Source of the DNA: a bacterium
GTDB lineage: Bacteria; Electryoneota; RPQS01; DYHQ01
Direction: 5' to 3'
DNA: 64,000 nucleotides
Assembly: GCA_030622545.1 (NCBI GenBank)
Contig: JAUXGA010000001.1
Location: 186,001 to 250,000 of the forward strand
Every line of letters starts with the position of its first letter. The first letter of the stretch is position 1. Of the stretch, positions 1 to 8,258 are shown in pieces. The position numbers and the translations under genes are program-made. The notes under the pieces are model-generated. The model was not told where the DNA came from, ran no database searches, and saw only the letters and a program-made list of their open reading frames with translations.

Positions 1-2034
1 TACATTGTGCACCTGATCGAAGTGGGACGAATTCTGGCGGAAATCGGACTGGATGAGTTGACCATCGTTGCGGGGATTTTACACGATTCGGTGGAAGACA
101 CGGCGGTGACGATTGAAACCCTCGATGCGGAATTTGGAGAAACCATCGCCATGCTCGTTGATGGCGTGACGAAAATCCCTGAATTGAAATATGAATCAAC
201 CGAAGAGAAGCAGGCCTCGAATTTCCACAAGATGCTGCTTTCCATGTCGAAAGACCTCCGGGTGATTCTCATCAAATTCGCCGACCGCATTCATAACATG
301 CGAACGATTTCGCACCTCCCGCGCAAGGCGCAGGAACGCATCGCTCTGGAAACACGTGATGTGTATGCTCCTCTGGCGCATCGCATGGGCGTCGGACGAT
401 TGAAGTGGGAACTCGAGGATTTGGCTTTTAGAGTGCTCGAACCTCGTTCTTACCGAGAACTGGTTCGCAAAGTGTCTCTGAAACGCGAAGAACGGGAAGC
501 GATTGTCGAAGAGGTGACCGAAAAAATCAGGAATGAACTCGATCGTCTGGGAATCAAAGGCCGCGTCTACGGGCGCGCGAAACACCTCTACAGCATCTAT
601 AACAAGATTCGAATTCGCGGCTATGCTTTTGATGAAATCCTCGACCTGATTGCGCTGCGAATTATCGCTCAGCGCGTGGAGGATTGCTATTTCATTCTGG
701 GGGTCGTTCATTCTCTGTTCACACCGATTCAGGATAAGTTCTCCGATTACATCGCGACGCCTAAATCGAATATGTACCAATCGCTGCACACGAAAGTTTT
801 CGCACCGGATGGTCGCAAAGTCGAAGTTCAGATTCGCACCGAAGAAATGGATCGGACGGCGGAGTACGGCATCGCGTCACATTGGCGTTACAAAGAAGGA
901 ACGCCCCGCCAGAATGATTTGGATCAGCAGATGGCATGGATACGCCAACTGCTGGATACCGGAAGTGACAGCACATCATCCGGGGAGTTCCTCGAGAATC
1001 TTAAGATCAACCTGTTTCAGGATGAGATTTTCGTTTTTACACCGCGCGGCAGATTGCTGACGCTTCCCCAGCAATCAACGCCTGTGGATTTCGCCTTCGC
1101 TGTCCATACGAACATCGGATTGCACGCGATGGCGGCGAAAGTCAACGGCAATATTTCTCCGCTTTCCCGGCCGTTAAAATCCGGCGACATGGTGGAAATT
1201 ATCACCTCGGCGGGGCAGAAACCCAATCCCGACTGGCTCAAATTCGTCGCCACATCCCGCGCGCGCGCAAAAATCAAACGGTGGCTCAAAGAGCAGCACT
1301 TCGACGAATCAATAACGCTCGGCAAAGAAATTATTCAGCGCGAATTGACGAAACTGCGCCTGAAAAGAACGGTGAAAGAACTCGAAGAACTTGCCCATTC
1401 TTTCGGTCGAAGCGATTTGCCCGCCTTTTACGCTGCTCTCGGAGCGGGAGATATTGGAGTACCCTCGGTCATTCGGAAATTGCTTCCTCCCGACCGGCCG
1501 GAAGTGGCGGAATCCGTTTTAACCAGAGTTATCCGCAAAGTCAAAGGCGTCGGAACGGGTGTGCGGATTCATGGTTTCGACAATATGGCCCTGCACTTCG
1601 GCAAATGCTGTCAGCCTTTGCCCGGCGACCGCATCACCGGTTTCATTACCACCGGTCAGGGTATTTCGATTCACCGTGAAGATTGTCCGAATATCTCCGA
1701 ACTCATGCGGCAGCCGCAGCGGAATATTCAGGTCGAATGGGATGTTGACCGGGATTCGCATTTCAATGTTCGCATCCGCTGCATGGCGGAGGAGCGCAAA
1801 AACCTGCTTCGCGATATGACCGAAGCCATCGCGTCGCAGGATGTAAATATTATCTACCTTGACATGAAAAGGGAAGATGCCATCGCCGTCGGCCACATGG
1901 TGCTGGAATTGAAATCCCTGCCGCACTTGACGCGCGTGATTAAGCGCATTATGGCCATCCGGGGAGTCTTTCACGTGGAAAGAATCGGCGAAGAGACTCC
2001 ATTCACGAAGCAAACTCGAAATCCAGAAACATAA
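1..2034 (+). CDS. rel: Bifunctional (p)ppGpp synthetase/hydrolase, Rel/SpoT type, 5'-truncated
   Basis: This enzyme makes and degrades the alarmone (p)ppGpp in the stringent response. The frame is open at base 1 (Y-I-V-H...), so the true start lies upstream. Counting from the GTG at 7, the HD hydrolase signature HDSVEDT is at 26-32 and FADRIHNMRT near 91. The synthetase domain covers about 180-290 and includes MYQSLHT at 256. A TGS domain starts near 341 (IFVFTPRGRL), a Cys-containing segment FGKCCQPLPGDR lies near 535, and an ACT domain closes the protein. Both HD and synthetase motifs look intact, so it should be bifunctional rather than a synthetase-only RelA. An HU-like gene follows after 30 bp. 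Only the extreme N-terminus is missing. The family call is secure. Confidence 0.96.
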   Translation, partial: YIVHLIEVGRILAEIGLDELTIVAGILHDSVEDTAVTIETLDAEFGETIAMLVDGVTKIPELKYESTEEKQASNFHKMLLSMSKDLRVILIKFADRIHNMRTISHLPRKAQERIALETRDVYAPLAHRMGVGRLKWELEDLAFRVLEPRSYRELVRKVSLKREEREAIVEEVTEKIRNELDRLGIKGRVYGRAKHLYSIYNKIRIRGYAFDEILDLIALRIIAQRVEDCYFILGVVHSLFTPIQDKFSDYIATPKSNMYQSLHTKVFAPDGRKVEVQIRTEEMDRTAEYGIASHWRYKEGTPRQNDLDQQMAWIRQLLDTGSDSTSSGEFLENLKINLFQDEIFVFTPRGRLLTLPQQSTPVDFAFAVHTNIGLHAMAAKVNGNISPLSRPLKSGDMVEIITSAGQKPNPDWLKFVATSRARAKIKRWLKEQHFDESITLGKEIIQRELTKLRLKRTVKELEELAHSFGRSDLPAFYAALGAGDIGVPSVIRKLLPPDRPEVAESVLTRVIRKVKGVGTGVRIHGFDNMALHFGKCCQPLPGDRITGFITTGQGISIHREDCPNISELMRQPQRNIQVEWDVDRDSHFNVRIRCMAEERKNLLRDMTEAIASQDVNIIYLDMKREDAIAVGHMVLELKSLPHLTRVIKRIMAIRGVFHVERIGEETPFTKQTRNPET

Positions 2035-2064
2035 ACTACCTGCGCAAATGCCAGAGGAGGCTCC

Positions 2065-2379
2065 ATGCGTACTTTTATTAAAAAAGATGTTGTCGAAAAA
2101 GTCACACAGAAAAGTGGCGAGCGACCCGACACCGTCGCGAAAATCGTCAACGAGATTTTTACGACCCTGCGGGAAATCATGGCTGAAGCGGATAACGAAC
2201 TCCGCATCGAGATTCGTGACTTCGGTGTCTTTGAAGTGAAGAAGACCAAGCCGAAACCCAAGGCTCGAAATCCAAAAACCAACGAAATCATTTACGTCGC
2301 CGCTCGCCGTAAGACGCATTTCAAACCCGGCAAACTGCTGAAGGAGGCGCTCAAAAGGCCGTTGTCGGAGGAGTCGTAA
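2065..2379 (+). CDS. HU/IHF-family DNA-binding protein
   Basis: This 104-residue protein belongs to the bacterial histone-like HU/IHF family, which bends and compacts DNA as a dimer. The N-terminal helical part contains KKDVVEKV and the signature near 50-70 reads RIEIRDFGVFEVKK. It is followed by the basic arm with RNPKTNE and the typical RKTHFKPGKLLKEAL end. A strong ribosome site (GAGGAGG at about 2053-2060) fixes the ATG. It lies between rel and ruvX with short gaps, probably in one transcript. HU and the IHF subunits cannot be separated by eye, so no symbol is given. Confidence 0.93.
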   Translation: MRTFIKKDVVEKVTQKSGERPDTVAKIVNEIFTTLREIMAEADNELRIEIRDFGVFEVKKTKPKPKARNPKTNEIIYVAARRKTHFKPGKLLKEALKRPLSEES

Positions 2380-2382
2380 TTT

Positions 2383-2790
2383 TTGCCGCGTCTGCTGGGA
2401 ATTGACTATGGAGCTCGCCGCATCGGCATTGCTCTCGCCGATGACGCCGTCAGAGTGGCCGTTGGAGTCGGCATCTGGACGCAACGCGGCGCCGAAACAA
2501 TTCACCGGTTTGAAAAATTTGTCAAAGATGAAGACATCGAACGCGTTATAGTTGGCTATCCGCTGACTTTGCGCGGAGAAATCGGCCCCAAAGCCCGCGA
2601 GGTGGATGTCTTTATCGAAAAGCTCGAAGCGGCAGGAATTCTCGTCGAACGTTGGGACGAACGTTTCACGACGCATCAGGCGAGTCGCGATGCTCGCGAA
2701 GCCGGTCTGTCCGAACGAAAACAGCGCGGTCGCCTCGATATGTCCGCAGCCGTTCTCATGCTGCAAAGCTATCTCGACGCTCATCCATAA
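2383..2790 (+). CDS. ruvX: Putative pre-16S rRNA nuclease / Holliday-junction resolvase-like RuvX (YqgF)
   Basis: YqgF/RuvX proteins have an RNase H-like fold and are implicated in 16S rRNA 5'-end maturation. At 135 residues it has the usual family length. The first strand with the catalytic Asp is LGIDYGARRIGIALAD. The middle contains VIVGYPLTLRGEIGPKA, and the end has ERWDERFTT followed by the late acidic motif LDMSAAVLMLQSYLD. The start is a TTG three bases after the HU-like stop, which suggests translational coupling; no upstream ATG is available. The family call is firm, but the in vivo substrate is inferred from the family. Confidence 0.92.
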   Translation: MPRLLGIDYGARRIGIALADDAVRVAVGVGIWTQRGAETIHRFEKFVKDEDIERVIVGYPLTLRGEIGPKAREVDVFIEKLEAAGILVERWDERFTTHQASRDAREAGLSERKQRGRLDMSAAVLMLQSYLDAHP

Positions 2791-2817
2791 ACCCGCCGTT
2801 GTGGCCGCAATGGCATT

Positions 2818-2934
2818 GTAGGGGCGTACCCACGTGTGCGCCCGTTTAATAGCGCGTGTATGTATTCACGGTCAGACACGCGGGTCTGACCCTACGAAAA
2901 AATCGCCGCGAGCGGGTACCTCAAGCCCCTCGTG
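2818..2934. repeat. Cluster of three intergenic hairpin elements
   Basis: The ruvX-oxidoreductase gap contains three imperfect palindromes. 2818-2843 is the GTAGGGGCG...TGTGCGCCC element seen at five other places in the window. 2869-2895 is a GGTCAGAC / GTCTGACC stem. 2904-2934 starts GCCGCGAGCGGGTACC and resembles the hairpin downstream of rnpB at 57704-57733. None has a clear U-tract, so they are recorded as repeats rather than terminators. Confidence 0.7.
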
Positions 2935-2947
2935 AACGAAAGACCCC

Positions 2948-3970
2948 ATGACCCAAAAAATCAATGTCGGAATCCTTGGAGCGGGAGGGATGGCGCAGGT
3001 TGTCCACATCCCGCTTTTGCGTAAACATCCCGAAGTCAACCTCGTCGCCATCTGCGACCTTGACAGCAAAAAAGCCGCTTTAGTCGCGCAAAAAAACAAG
3101 GTCCCACACTTCTTCTCGGATGTCGAGCGTTTCCTTCGACTTGATGAACTCGATGCGGTTTTCGTTTGCACTCCGACCAACTCTCACATGGCTTTTTCTC
3201 TGGCCGCGCTTTCCGCAGGCAAACATGTGTTGGTGGAGCAGCCCGTCGCGCGCAACCACGCCGAAGCGTTGCGCATGGTCAAAGCCGCGGCAGAAGCCAA
3301 GCGAACGCTGATGGTCGCCATGAATCATCGTTTCCGTCCCGATTCCATGATTTTGCGCAATTTCCTCGAGGCCAATGAACTGGGCAAAATGGTGCGTGTC
3401 CGCGCGGGTTGGTTGAAAAAGCAACATGTATGGACGCGCCCGCCGTGGGTCATGAATCCGAAAATTTCCGGCGGCGGCGTCCTGATGGATCTCGGCCTGC
3501 AAATGCTGGACATCTGCCTCTGGATTCTGGGCAGCCCGAAAGTCGAAAAAGTGTCCGCCGCCTCCGCTCGAATTCTTGCGGGGAGGAAAGTAGAGGATTC
3601 CGTCTTCGCCTTCTACCGGCTTCGTGGGGGACCCTGTTTGACCGTGGATGTTTCGTGGTCTTTGATGGCGGATGAAAGTGTGGCGTACACGCTTTTCTCT
3701 GGAAAACGAGGTTCGGCGGAATTGAATCCCCTGAAAATCACCAAAGAAATGCACGGCGACCTTGTCAACGTGACGCCGGGGAAATCACTTCGACCATTGG
3801 AGCTGTATAAGAAATCATTTGAGTTCGAAGTGGATCACTTCGTTCAATCCGTGCTGCACAAGCGTAAAACCATCTCTTCGGTGGAAGACGCGGCGAGTGT
3901 GATGGCCATCATCGAAGCTACGTATCGCAGTATCGCCGAGGGTCAGGAAATAGCAATGGCCGAGTCCTGA
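2948..3970 (+). CDS. Gfo/Idh/MocA-family oxidoreductase, atypical EQP motif
   Basis: Members use NAD(P) to oxidise or reduce sugars and related compounds. The Rossmann motif GILGAGGMAQVVHIP is at residues 9-23 and the C-terminal alpha/beta domain contains GGGVLMDLGLQMLD. In most members the motif after the sugar-binding strand is EKP, whose Lys is catalytic; here residues 97-99 read E-Q-P (VLVEQPVARN). The Lys is therefore missing, and the substrate or even the activity is uncertain. The gene ends two bases before the lnt start. The length (340 aa) is normal. The fold assignment is secure, while the function is open. Confidence 0.88.
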   Translation: MTQKINVGILGAGGMAQVVHIPLLRKHPEVNLVAICDLDSKKAALVAQKNKVPHFFSDVERFLRLDELDAVFVCTPTNSHMAFSLAALSAGKHVLVEQPVARNHAEALRMVKAAAEAKRTLMVAMNHRFRPDSMILRNFLEANELGKMVRVRAGWLKKQHVWTRPPWVMNPKISGGGVLMDLGLQMLDICLWILGSPKVEKVSAASARILAGRKVEDSVFAFYRLRGGPCLTVDVSWSLMADESVAYTLFSGKRGSAELNPLKITKEMHGDLVNVTPGKSLRPLELYKKSFEFEVDHFVQSVLHKRKTISSVEDAASVMAIIEATYRSIAEGQEIAMAES

Positions 3971-3972
3971 CA

Positions 3973-5490
3973 GTGCTGACTCGTACGGCACGATTCGGGT
4001 TTTTCTTCGCGGCAATTCTGGGGGTTTGCTCGTTTCCGCCGTCGCCGCTGAGTCCTTTGGCTTGGGTTTGCCTCGTCCCGTTTCTCTATGCTTGCAGGTA
4101 TTTTTCTCCCCGACAGGCTTTCGGGCGAGCATATTTGGCGGGCTTGATTTTCTTTGGGGGGATTTGTTATTGGATTGGACTCAACGCCGGAGCGCCTCCC
4201 GCGCTCGCGTGGGCTTCCATGCTCGCGACCATCGCCATCTTGTCTCTCAATTGGGCGGTGTCCGCCGCGGTTTCTTCATGGGCGATACGGCGCGCCGGGT
4301 TATGGGGAGCGTTGCTGCTTCCGGCGATTTATGTCAGCTTTGAAATGTTCTTTGGGCTGGGGGAGATAGGTTTCTGCTGGCCGATATGGGCTTTGTCGCA
4401 AGTTCCTCTATTTGTGCCCTGTCAGCTTTGCGACTTGACCGGCGTTTTCGGCCTTTCTCTCTGGGTCGTGCTGATAAACACGTTTCTTTTCCTTGCCATC
4501 GAGTTGAAAGGAGCCGCTCGGACACGGGCAATTCTGTTTGGCGTAATTCTTTTCACAGGCCCGTGGATTTACGGCGCTCTTCGACTGTCCGGGCTTGCGT
4601 TTTTGAAACAGGTGTCCATCGGCGTTGTTCAGGCGAACATCCCAGCCGTGCGCAAATGGCAAATCCCCGCCGATGAAACGATTGCGCTCTACAAACAGCA
4701 GTCAGATATCGTCCTGAATGCCCGTCCCGATTTTCTGGTGTGGCCGGAAACCGCCGTCCCTGTGGCGGTGCGCTACAGGCATTGGGCGCGAAACGAACTG
4801 CATCAATGGGTGGACAGCGCCCGCGTTCCGCTGCTGACCGGAGCGCTGGATTATAATCGAAATACCGATGGCGATGCGCTGCCTCTAAACGCGGCGTTTT
4901 TGTTCTCGCCCGATTCGCGCAAACTGCCCCGTTCGACCAAAATTCATCTGGTGCCGTTTGGCGAACGCATTCCGGGACAAAAGCTTTTTCCTTTCTTGGG
5001 GAAAATACGTTTGGGGCAAGCGGAATTCGCTCCCGGAAAGGAAGTGAGTCTTTTCGAACCTTTGCCGGATGTTCAGGTTGGATGTTTAATTTGTTTCGAG
5101 GTGGTGTTTCCGGAGGTTGCAGCGGCGCAGGTTCGTCGCGGCGCTCAAATTCTGGTGAACCTGACGAATGACGGGTGGTATGGAAATTCTTCCGGCCCGT
5201 ATCAGCATCTGGCGCTGGCGAGATTGCGTGCCATTGTCACGCGGCGTTCCATTGCTCGAGCAGCCAACACAGGCATTTCGGCGATGATTGATCCGGCGGG
5301 GCGAGTTCTTTGCAGCGCGGGTGTCGGACGACGAAGCGCTCTCGCGCGGGAGCTGCCGCTAAACGACAGCGTAACATTCGCCGTCCGTTACAGCGCGTGG
5401 CTGCAATTGCTCCTTTTTGTGCTGCTTGTGGGAGGAATCGTCGTCTGCCGAAGAATGAAACCGTTGCCAAACCGGCGGGAGAATAGTTAA
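3973..5490 (+). CDS. lnt: Apolipoprotein N-acyltransferase
   Basis: Lnt adds the third acyl chain to lipoproteins in the inner membrane. The first half consists of several hydrophobic helices and the second is a nitrilase-like periplasmic domain. The catalytic triad can be placed: E259 in WPETAVP, K323 in STKIHLVPFGE and C374 in LICFEVVFPE. A last membrane helix follows (LQLLLFVLLVGGIVV). The length (505 aa) is typical. The GTG start lies two bases after the preceding stop, so it is probably co-translated with the oxidoreductase. Its presence agrees with the several lipoproteins encoded in this window. Confidence 0.95.
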   Translation: MLTRTARFGFFFAAILGVCSFPPSPLSPLAWVCLVPFLYACRYFSPRQAFGRAYLAGLIFFGGICYWIGLNAGAPPALAWASMLATIAILSLNWAVSAAVSSWAIRRAGLWGALLLPAIYVSFEMFFGLGEIGFCWPIWALSQVPLFVPCQLCDLTGVFGLSLWVVLINTFLFLAIELKGAARTRAILFGVILFTGPWIYGALRLSGLAFLKQVSIGVVQANIPAVRKWQIPADETIALYKQQSDIVLNARPDFLVWPETAVPVAVRYRHWARNELHQWVDSARVPLLTGALDYNRNTDGDALPLNAAFLFSPDSRKLPRSTKIHLVPFGERIPGQKLFPFLGKIRLGQAEFAPGKEVSLFEPLPDVQVGCLICFEVVFPEVAAAQVRRGAQILVNLTNDGWYGNSSGPYQHLALARLRAIVTRRSIARAANTGISAMIDPAGRVLCSAGVGRRSALARELPLNDSVTFAVRYSAWLQLLLFVLLVGGIVVCRRMKPLPNRRENS

Positions 5491-5492
5491 CA

Positions 5493-6488
5493 TTGCGGAA
5501 CCTGCTCGCAGTCTTCATGGTTTTCATGTGTGTGGGGATGCTCCGGGCGGAAGTTCAAACGGGTTATCTGATTCCGCACCCGTCCGCGGCGCGCGATTTC
5601 GCTCTCGGCGGCAGCACCATTGCCCTGTCATGGGCGCCCCAATCCGTGGGACAGAATCCGGCAGGACTCGAACTCTTCGAACCATCGCCGCCCCTTCGCG
5701 GGACAATTATTCTTTCCCCGGCAGCGGTGCCGCAAGTTGCGAAACTTTGGCGGGACGGTTCTCAAGACACTCCCGATAAAATATTCGACAGCGCGGGTAT
5801 GTTGGTACACGGTGTTGGGATGCAGAAATCAATTCTGGTTTTGATGGCACTCTTTGCTCAGCCTGTTTTGCGTGAAGGTGAATTTCCGGAAAGCGAAGCA
5901 TTCGAGGGCAATCCGCTCGACGGACTCTATCGCAACTCTGTTCTTTTCAAACTCGATTTGCATCCGCAGGTCGCCGTCGGTGGTCGCGTGGATCGTTTCT
6001 ATGACGACCGCCATCCGATGGCAAGCGCACACGGCTATGGAGTGATTCTGCGTCGCAAAAGCGTGCAAGTAGGCCTGCAATACCAGAGGTATCCGGCGCA
6101 GGGAAATTTCGCCCAGCATCCCCTCGACCGGCGTGGAGACCAAACCACCAGCGCGGCGTTAAGCTGGAAAGGACACGATTTCTCAGTCTCCTTTCAAGTG
6201 CTCAACCTCACGCAGAAATCCGAACCTGCCTTACTGGAGCCTCACGCCGGAATCGAATGGCGACCATTTAGAGCGGTTGCTTTTCGAGCCGGAGGAGCGC
6301 AATTTTCGCGGTCGGATTGTTGGGCTTGGACAGCCGGGCTGGGACTCTTGGATGCAAACTGGCTGCGCGGACCCCTGCGAAGGCTCAAAACACCCGATGA
6401 CATCCTGCAACTGGCCGCTGGTGTCATCTACCGCAAACATACTCCTCTTTCCGTCACAGGCATCATGACACTCGCCTGGCGCTTGTAG
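5493..6488 (+). CDS. Secreted or outer-membrane protein, PorV/UPF0164-like
   Basis: The 331-residue product has a signal peptide (VFMVFMCVGMLRA) followed by a PorV/FadL-like opening: SAARDFALGGSTIALSWAPQ and then VGQNPAGLELF. This order of a small-residue-rich segment, an Asn-Pro-Ala-Gly motif and alternating beta strands is seen in PorV/PorQ and UPF0164 outer-membrane barrels. PorV takes part in type IX secretion, and type A sorting tails occur elsewhere in the window, but nothing here proves that role. The TTG start follows the lnt stop by two bases. The barrel assignment is moderate and the function is inferred. Confidence 0.6.
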   Translation: MRNLLAVFMVFMCVGMLRAEVQTGYLIPHPSAARDFALGGSTIALSWAPQSVGQNPAGLELFEPSPPLRGTIILSPAAVPQVAKLWRDGSQDTPDKIFDSAGMLVHGVGMQKSILVLMALFAQPVLREGEFPESEAFEGNPLDGLYRNSVLFKLDLHPQVAVGGRVDRFYDDRHPMASAHGYGVILRRKSVQVGLQYQRYPAQGNFAQHPLDRRGDQTTSAALSWKGHDFSVSFQVLNLTQKSEPALLEPHAGIEWRPFRAVAFRAGGAQFSRSDCWAWTAGLGLLDANWLRGPLRRLKTPDDILQLAAGVIYRKHTPLSVTGIMTLAWRL

Positions 6489-6512
6489 AAGGAAGGAGAC
6501 AGAAAAAAATCA

Positions 6513-6552
6513 CGCCGAGGCAGATCCCCTGATCTGCCCGGAATGCTAAACA
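6513..6552. repeat. Intergenic hairpin element, GCAGATC family, copy 1
   Basis: The sequence CGCCGAGGCAGATCCCCT then GATCTGCCCGGAATGCTA forms a stem through GGCAGATC/GATCTGCC. A nearly identical copy is at 55798-55836, and diverged copies occur near 6808-6840 and 18209-18238. It sits just after a stop codon but has no U-tract. Confidence 0.75.
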
Positions 6553-6568
6553 ACACGACACTTTACCC

Positions 6569-6787
6569 ATGAAATCGTTCCTGTTCGGCTTATTAGTCTG
6601 CATCACCTTTGCTTGGAGCGCGCCGCCGGATTCCCAGCGCGTTCCACCCGCGAAACCTGAGATTCGTGCGCAAACCGACAGCTTGAACCAGAAACCATCG
6701 ACCACCCAAACATGGCTGCTGCCGCTGACAGTTGTCACCGTCGTCGGAACAGCATTTCTATTGCTCTTTACCGTTCGCAGCAAATAA
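6569..6787 (+). CDS. Small protein with signal peptide and C-terminal membrane segment
   Basis: The 72-residue product is not recognised. It has an N-terminal signal-like stretch (FLFGLLVCITFAWSAP), a Pro/Gln-rich linker of about 25 residues, and a C-terminal hydrophobic helix (LLPLTVVTVVGTAFLLLF) ending in a short basic tail. It is on the same strand as its neighbours, between the PorV-like gene and the bamD-like gene. The layout suggests a small envelope protein. No catalytic motif is visible. Confidence 0.5.
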   Translation: MKSFLFGLLVCITFAWSAPPDSQRVPPAKPEIRAQTDSLNQKPSTTQTWLLPLTVVTVVGTAFLLLFTVRSK

Positions 6788-6897
6788 AACCATCATCGTT
6801 ATTCTCGCCGCGGCATGGCGTTAGCATGCCCGGTACGGACTAAATCAAACTTTCTGTAACTGGTACTATGGAAGGAAATCATTTCAAAATAAATCGA

Positions 6898-7665
6898 ATG
6901 AAAAAAAAATCACATTACATCAGACTTCTTGCCCTGCTGCTTCTCATAGCAGTATTGGCTGGATGCGCTAAGCACGCTCGGCGCGAAATTCCCGGCCCTG
7001 AAGAAAGCTTCCGCAAAGCCATGAATCTCTTCGAGCGGGAGCGCTATTACCGAGCTCAGGAGCTTTTCAGAGACATCGCGCTCAACTATAGCGGCTCCAC
7101 GATTATCGATTCGACCAAGTTGTATCTGGGATTGACGTATTATTATATGCGTGACTACCTGACCGCCGCTGACGAATTCCAAAGAGTTGGGCAGCTTTAT
7201 CCGACAAGTACGGTCGCTCCCACCGCGCAATATTATCTGGCCATGAGCTATCTGGAAATGGCTCCTTCATACGCTCTGGATCAGAAATATACCGCGAAAG
7301 CGCTTGATGAATTCCAGCGTTTCCTCGAGGATTACAATGAGCACGCTTGGAAACCGGAAGCGCAAAAGTGTCTCGAAGAATGTCGGGACAAACTGGCGCG
7401 CAAAGAATATGCGGCGTCGCTGCTTTACTATAAAATGAGCGAGTACGCGTCCTGTGTGCTCTATTCCGATGAAGTGCTCGCCAATTATTACGATACAAAA
7501 TGGGCGGGAGCCGCTCAGCTTTTAAAGGCGAAATGCTATCTCGCGCTGAAAGATGACGAGCAAGCCGCCGGAGAGCTTGAAAAGTTTCTCGCCAAATATG
7601 TGGGGAGAAAAGAAGAAACGGAAGTACGGGCGCTGCTCAAAGACATTCGCAATCGGAGGCCATAG
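6898..7665 (+). CDS. BamD/YfiO-like outer-membrane assembly lipoprotein (TPR)
   Basis: The product starts with a lipoprotein signal peptide, LLLIAVLAGC, with the lipid-modified Cys at residue 23. TPR-like helices of the YfiO/BamD type follow, for example SFRKAMNLFERERYYRAQEL and GSTIIDSTKLYLGLTYY. BamD is part of the complex that inserts outer-membrane barrels. The ATG at 6898 is preferred over 6868 because it places the signal peptide at the N-terminus; no strong ribosome site decides the matter. A nadD gene begins eight bases after the stop. The TPR lipoprotein call is strong, and the BamD role is probable from family and context. Confidence 0.82.
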   Translation: MKKKSHYIRLLALLLLIAVLAGCAKHARREIPGPEESFRKAMNLFERERYYRAQELFRDIALNYSGSTIIDSTKLYLGLTYYYMRDYLTAADEFQRVGQLYPTSTVAPTAQYYLAMSYLEMAPSYALDQKYTAKALDEFQRFLEDYNEHAWKPEAQKCLEECRDKLARKEYAASLLYYKMSEYASCVLYSDEVLANYYDTKWAGAAQLLKAKCYLALKDDEQAAGELEKFLAKYVGRKEETEVRALLKDIRNRRP

Positions 7666-7673
7666 CGACCCCT

Positions 7674-8258
7674 GTGGAACTCGGTCTCTTCGGAGGATCC
7701 TTTGATCCCATTCACAACGGGCACCTGTGGACGTTGAAAGCCGCGGCGCGAGAACTCACTCTGGACAGAGTGCTTATCATCCCGAATCCTGTGCCTCCAC
7801 ACAAACCCGCACATCATTTAGCTCCCTATGTTCACCGCCGCGAAATGGTGCGCTTGGCTCTGCAGGACTATCCCGAATTTGAGCTTGCGCTGCTCGAAGA
7901 GGAGAATGAAGGTCCGGCCTACACGATTGACACCGTGCGCAATGTGCGAGCGCGCATGAATATTTCTGCGGAGAATTGCTGGCTTATTATCGGAGCGGAT
8001 CCGCTGCTTGAATTGGAAAGTTGGAAAGATCCGGACGCCCTTTTTCGTGATTGCCGCCTTGCTGTCTTGCCGCGACCGGGTTGGGATCCGTCGCTTGCTC
8101 CGAAACGTTTTCTGACGCGAGCGCGTCTTCTTAGGACACCTGAAATCGATATCTCAGCTTCTGACATTCGAAAAAAAATCGCCGCGGGCGAACCCATCGA
8201 TTCATTTGTTCCGAAAGCTGTCGAAACGTACATTTACACTCACAAACTATATCGTTGA
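7674..8258 (+). CDS. nadD: Nicotinate-nucleotide adenylyltransferase
   Basis: NadD converts nicotinate mononucleotide to deamido-NAD in NAD synthesis. The nucleotidyltransferase motif LFGGSFDPIHNGHLW begins at residue 4, and IPNPVPPHKP and the late ISASDIRKKI (equivalent to ISST-IR) are present. The length (194 aa) is normal. The start is GTG. The stop overlaps the ATG of the next gene (TGATG). NadB, which supplies quinolinate precursor, is encoded separately at 50284-51933. Confidence 0.94.
   Translation: MELGLFGGSFDPIHNGHLWTLKAAARELTLDRVLIIPNPVPPHKPAHHLAPYVHRREMVRLALQDYPEFELALLEEENEGPAYTIDTVRNVRARMNISAENCWLIIGADPLLELESWKDPDALFRDCRLAVLPRPGWDPSLAPKRFLTRARLLRTPEIDISASDIRKKIAAGEPIDSFVPKAVETYIYTHKLYR

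Noticed and set aside
1519-2784. 421-codon minus-strand ORF opposite the rel end, HU-like gene and ruvX
   Set aside because: It runs antisense across three well-supported genes, has no family motif, and its codons mirror the plus-strand frames.
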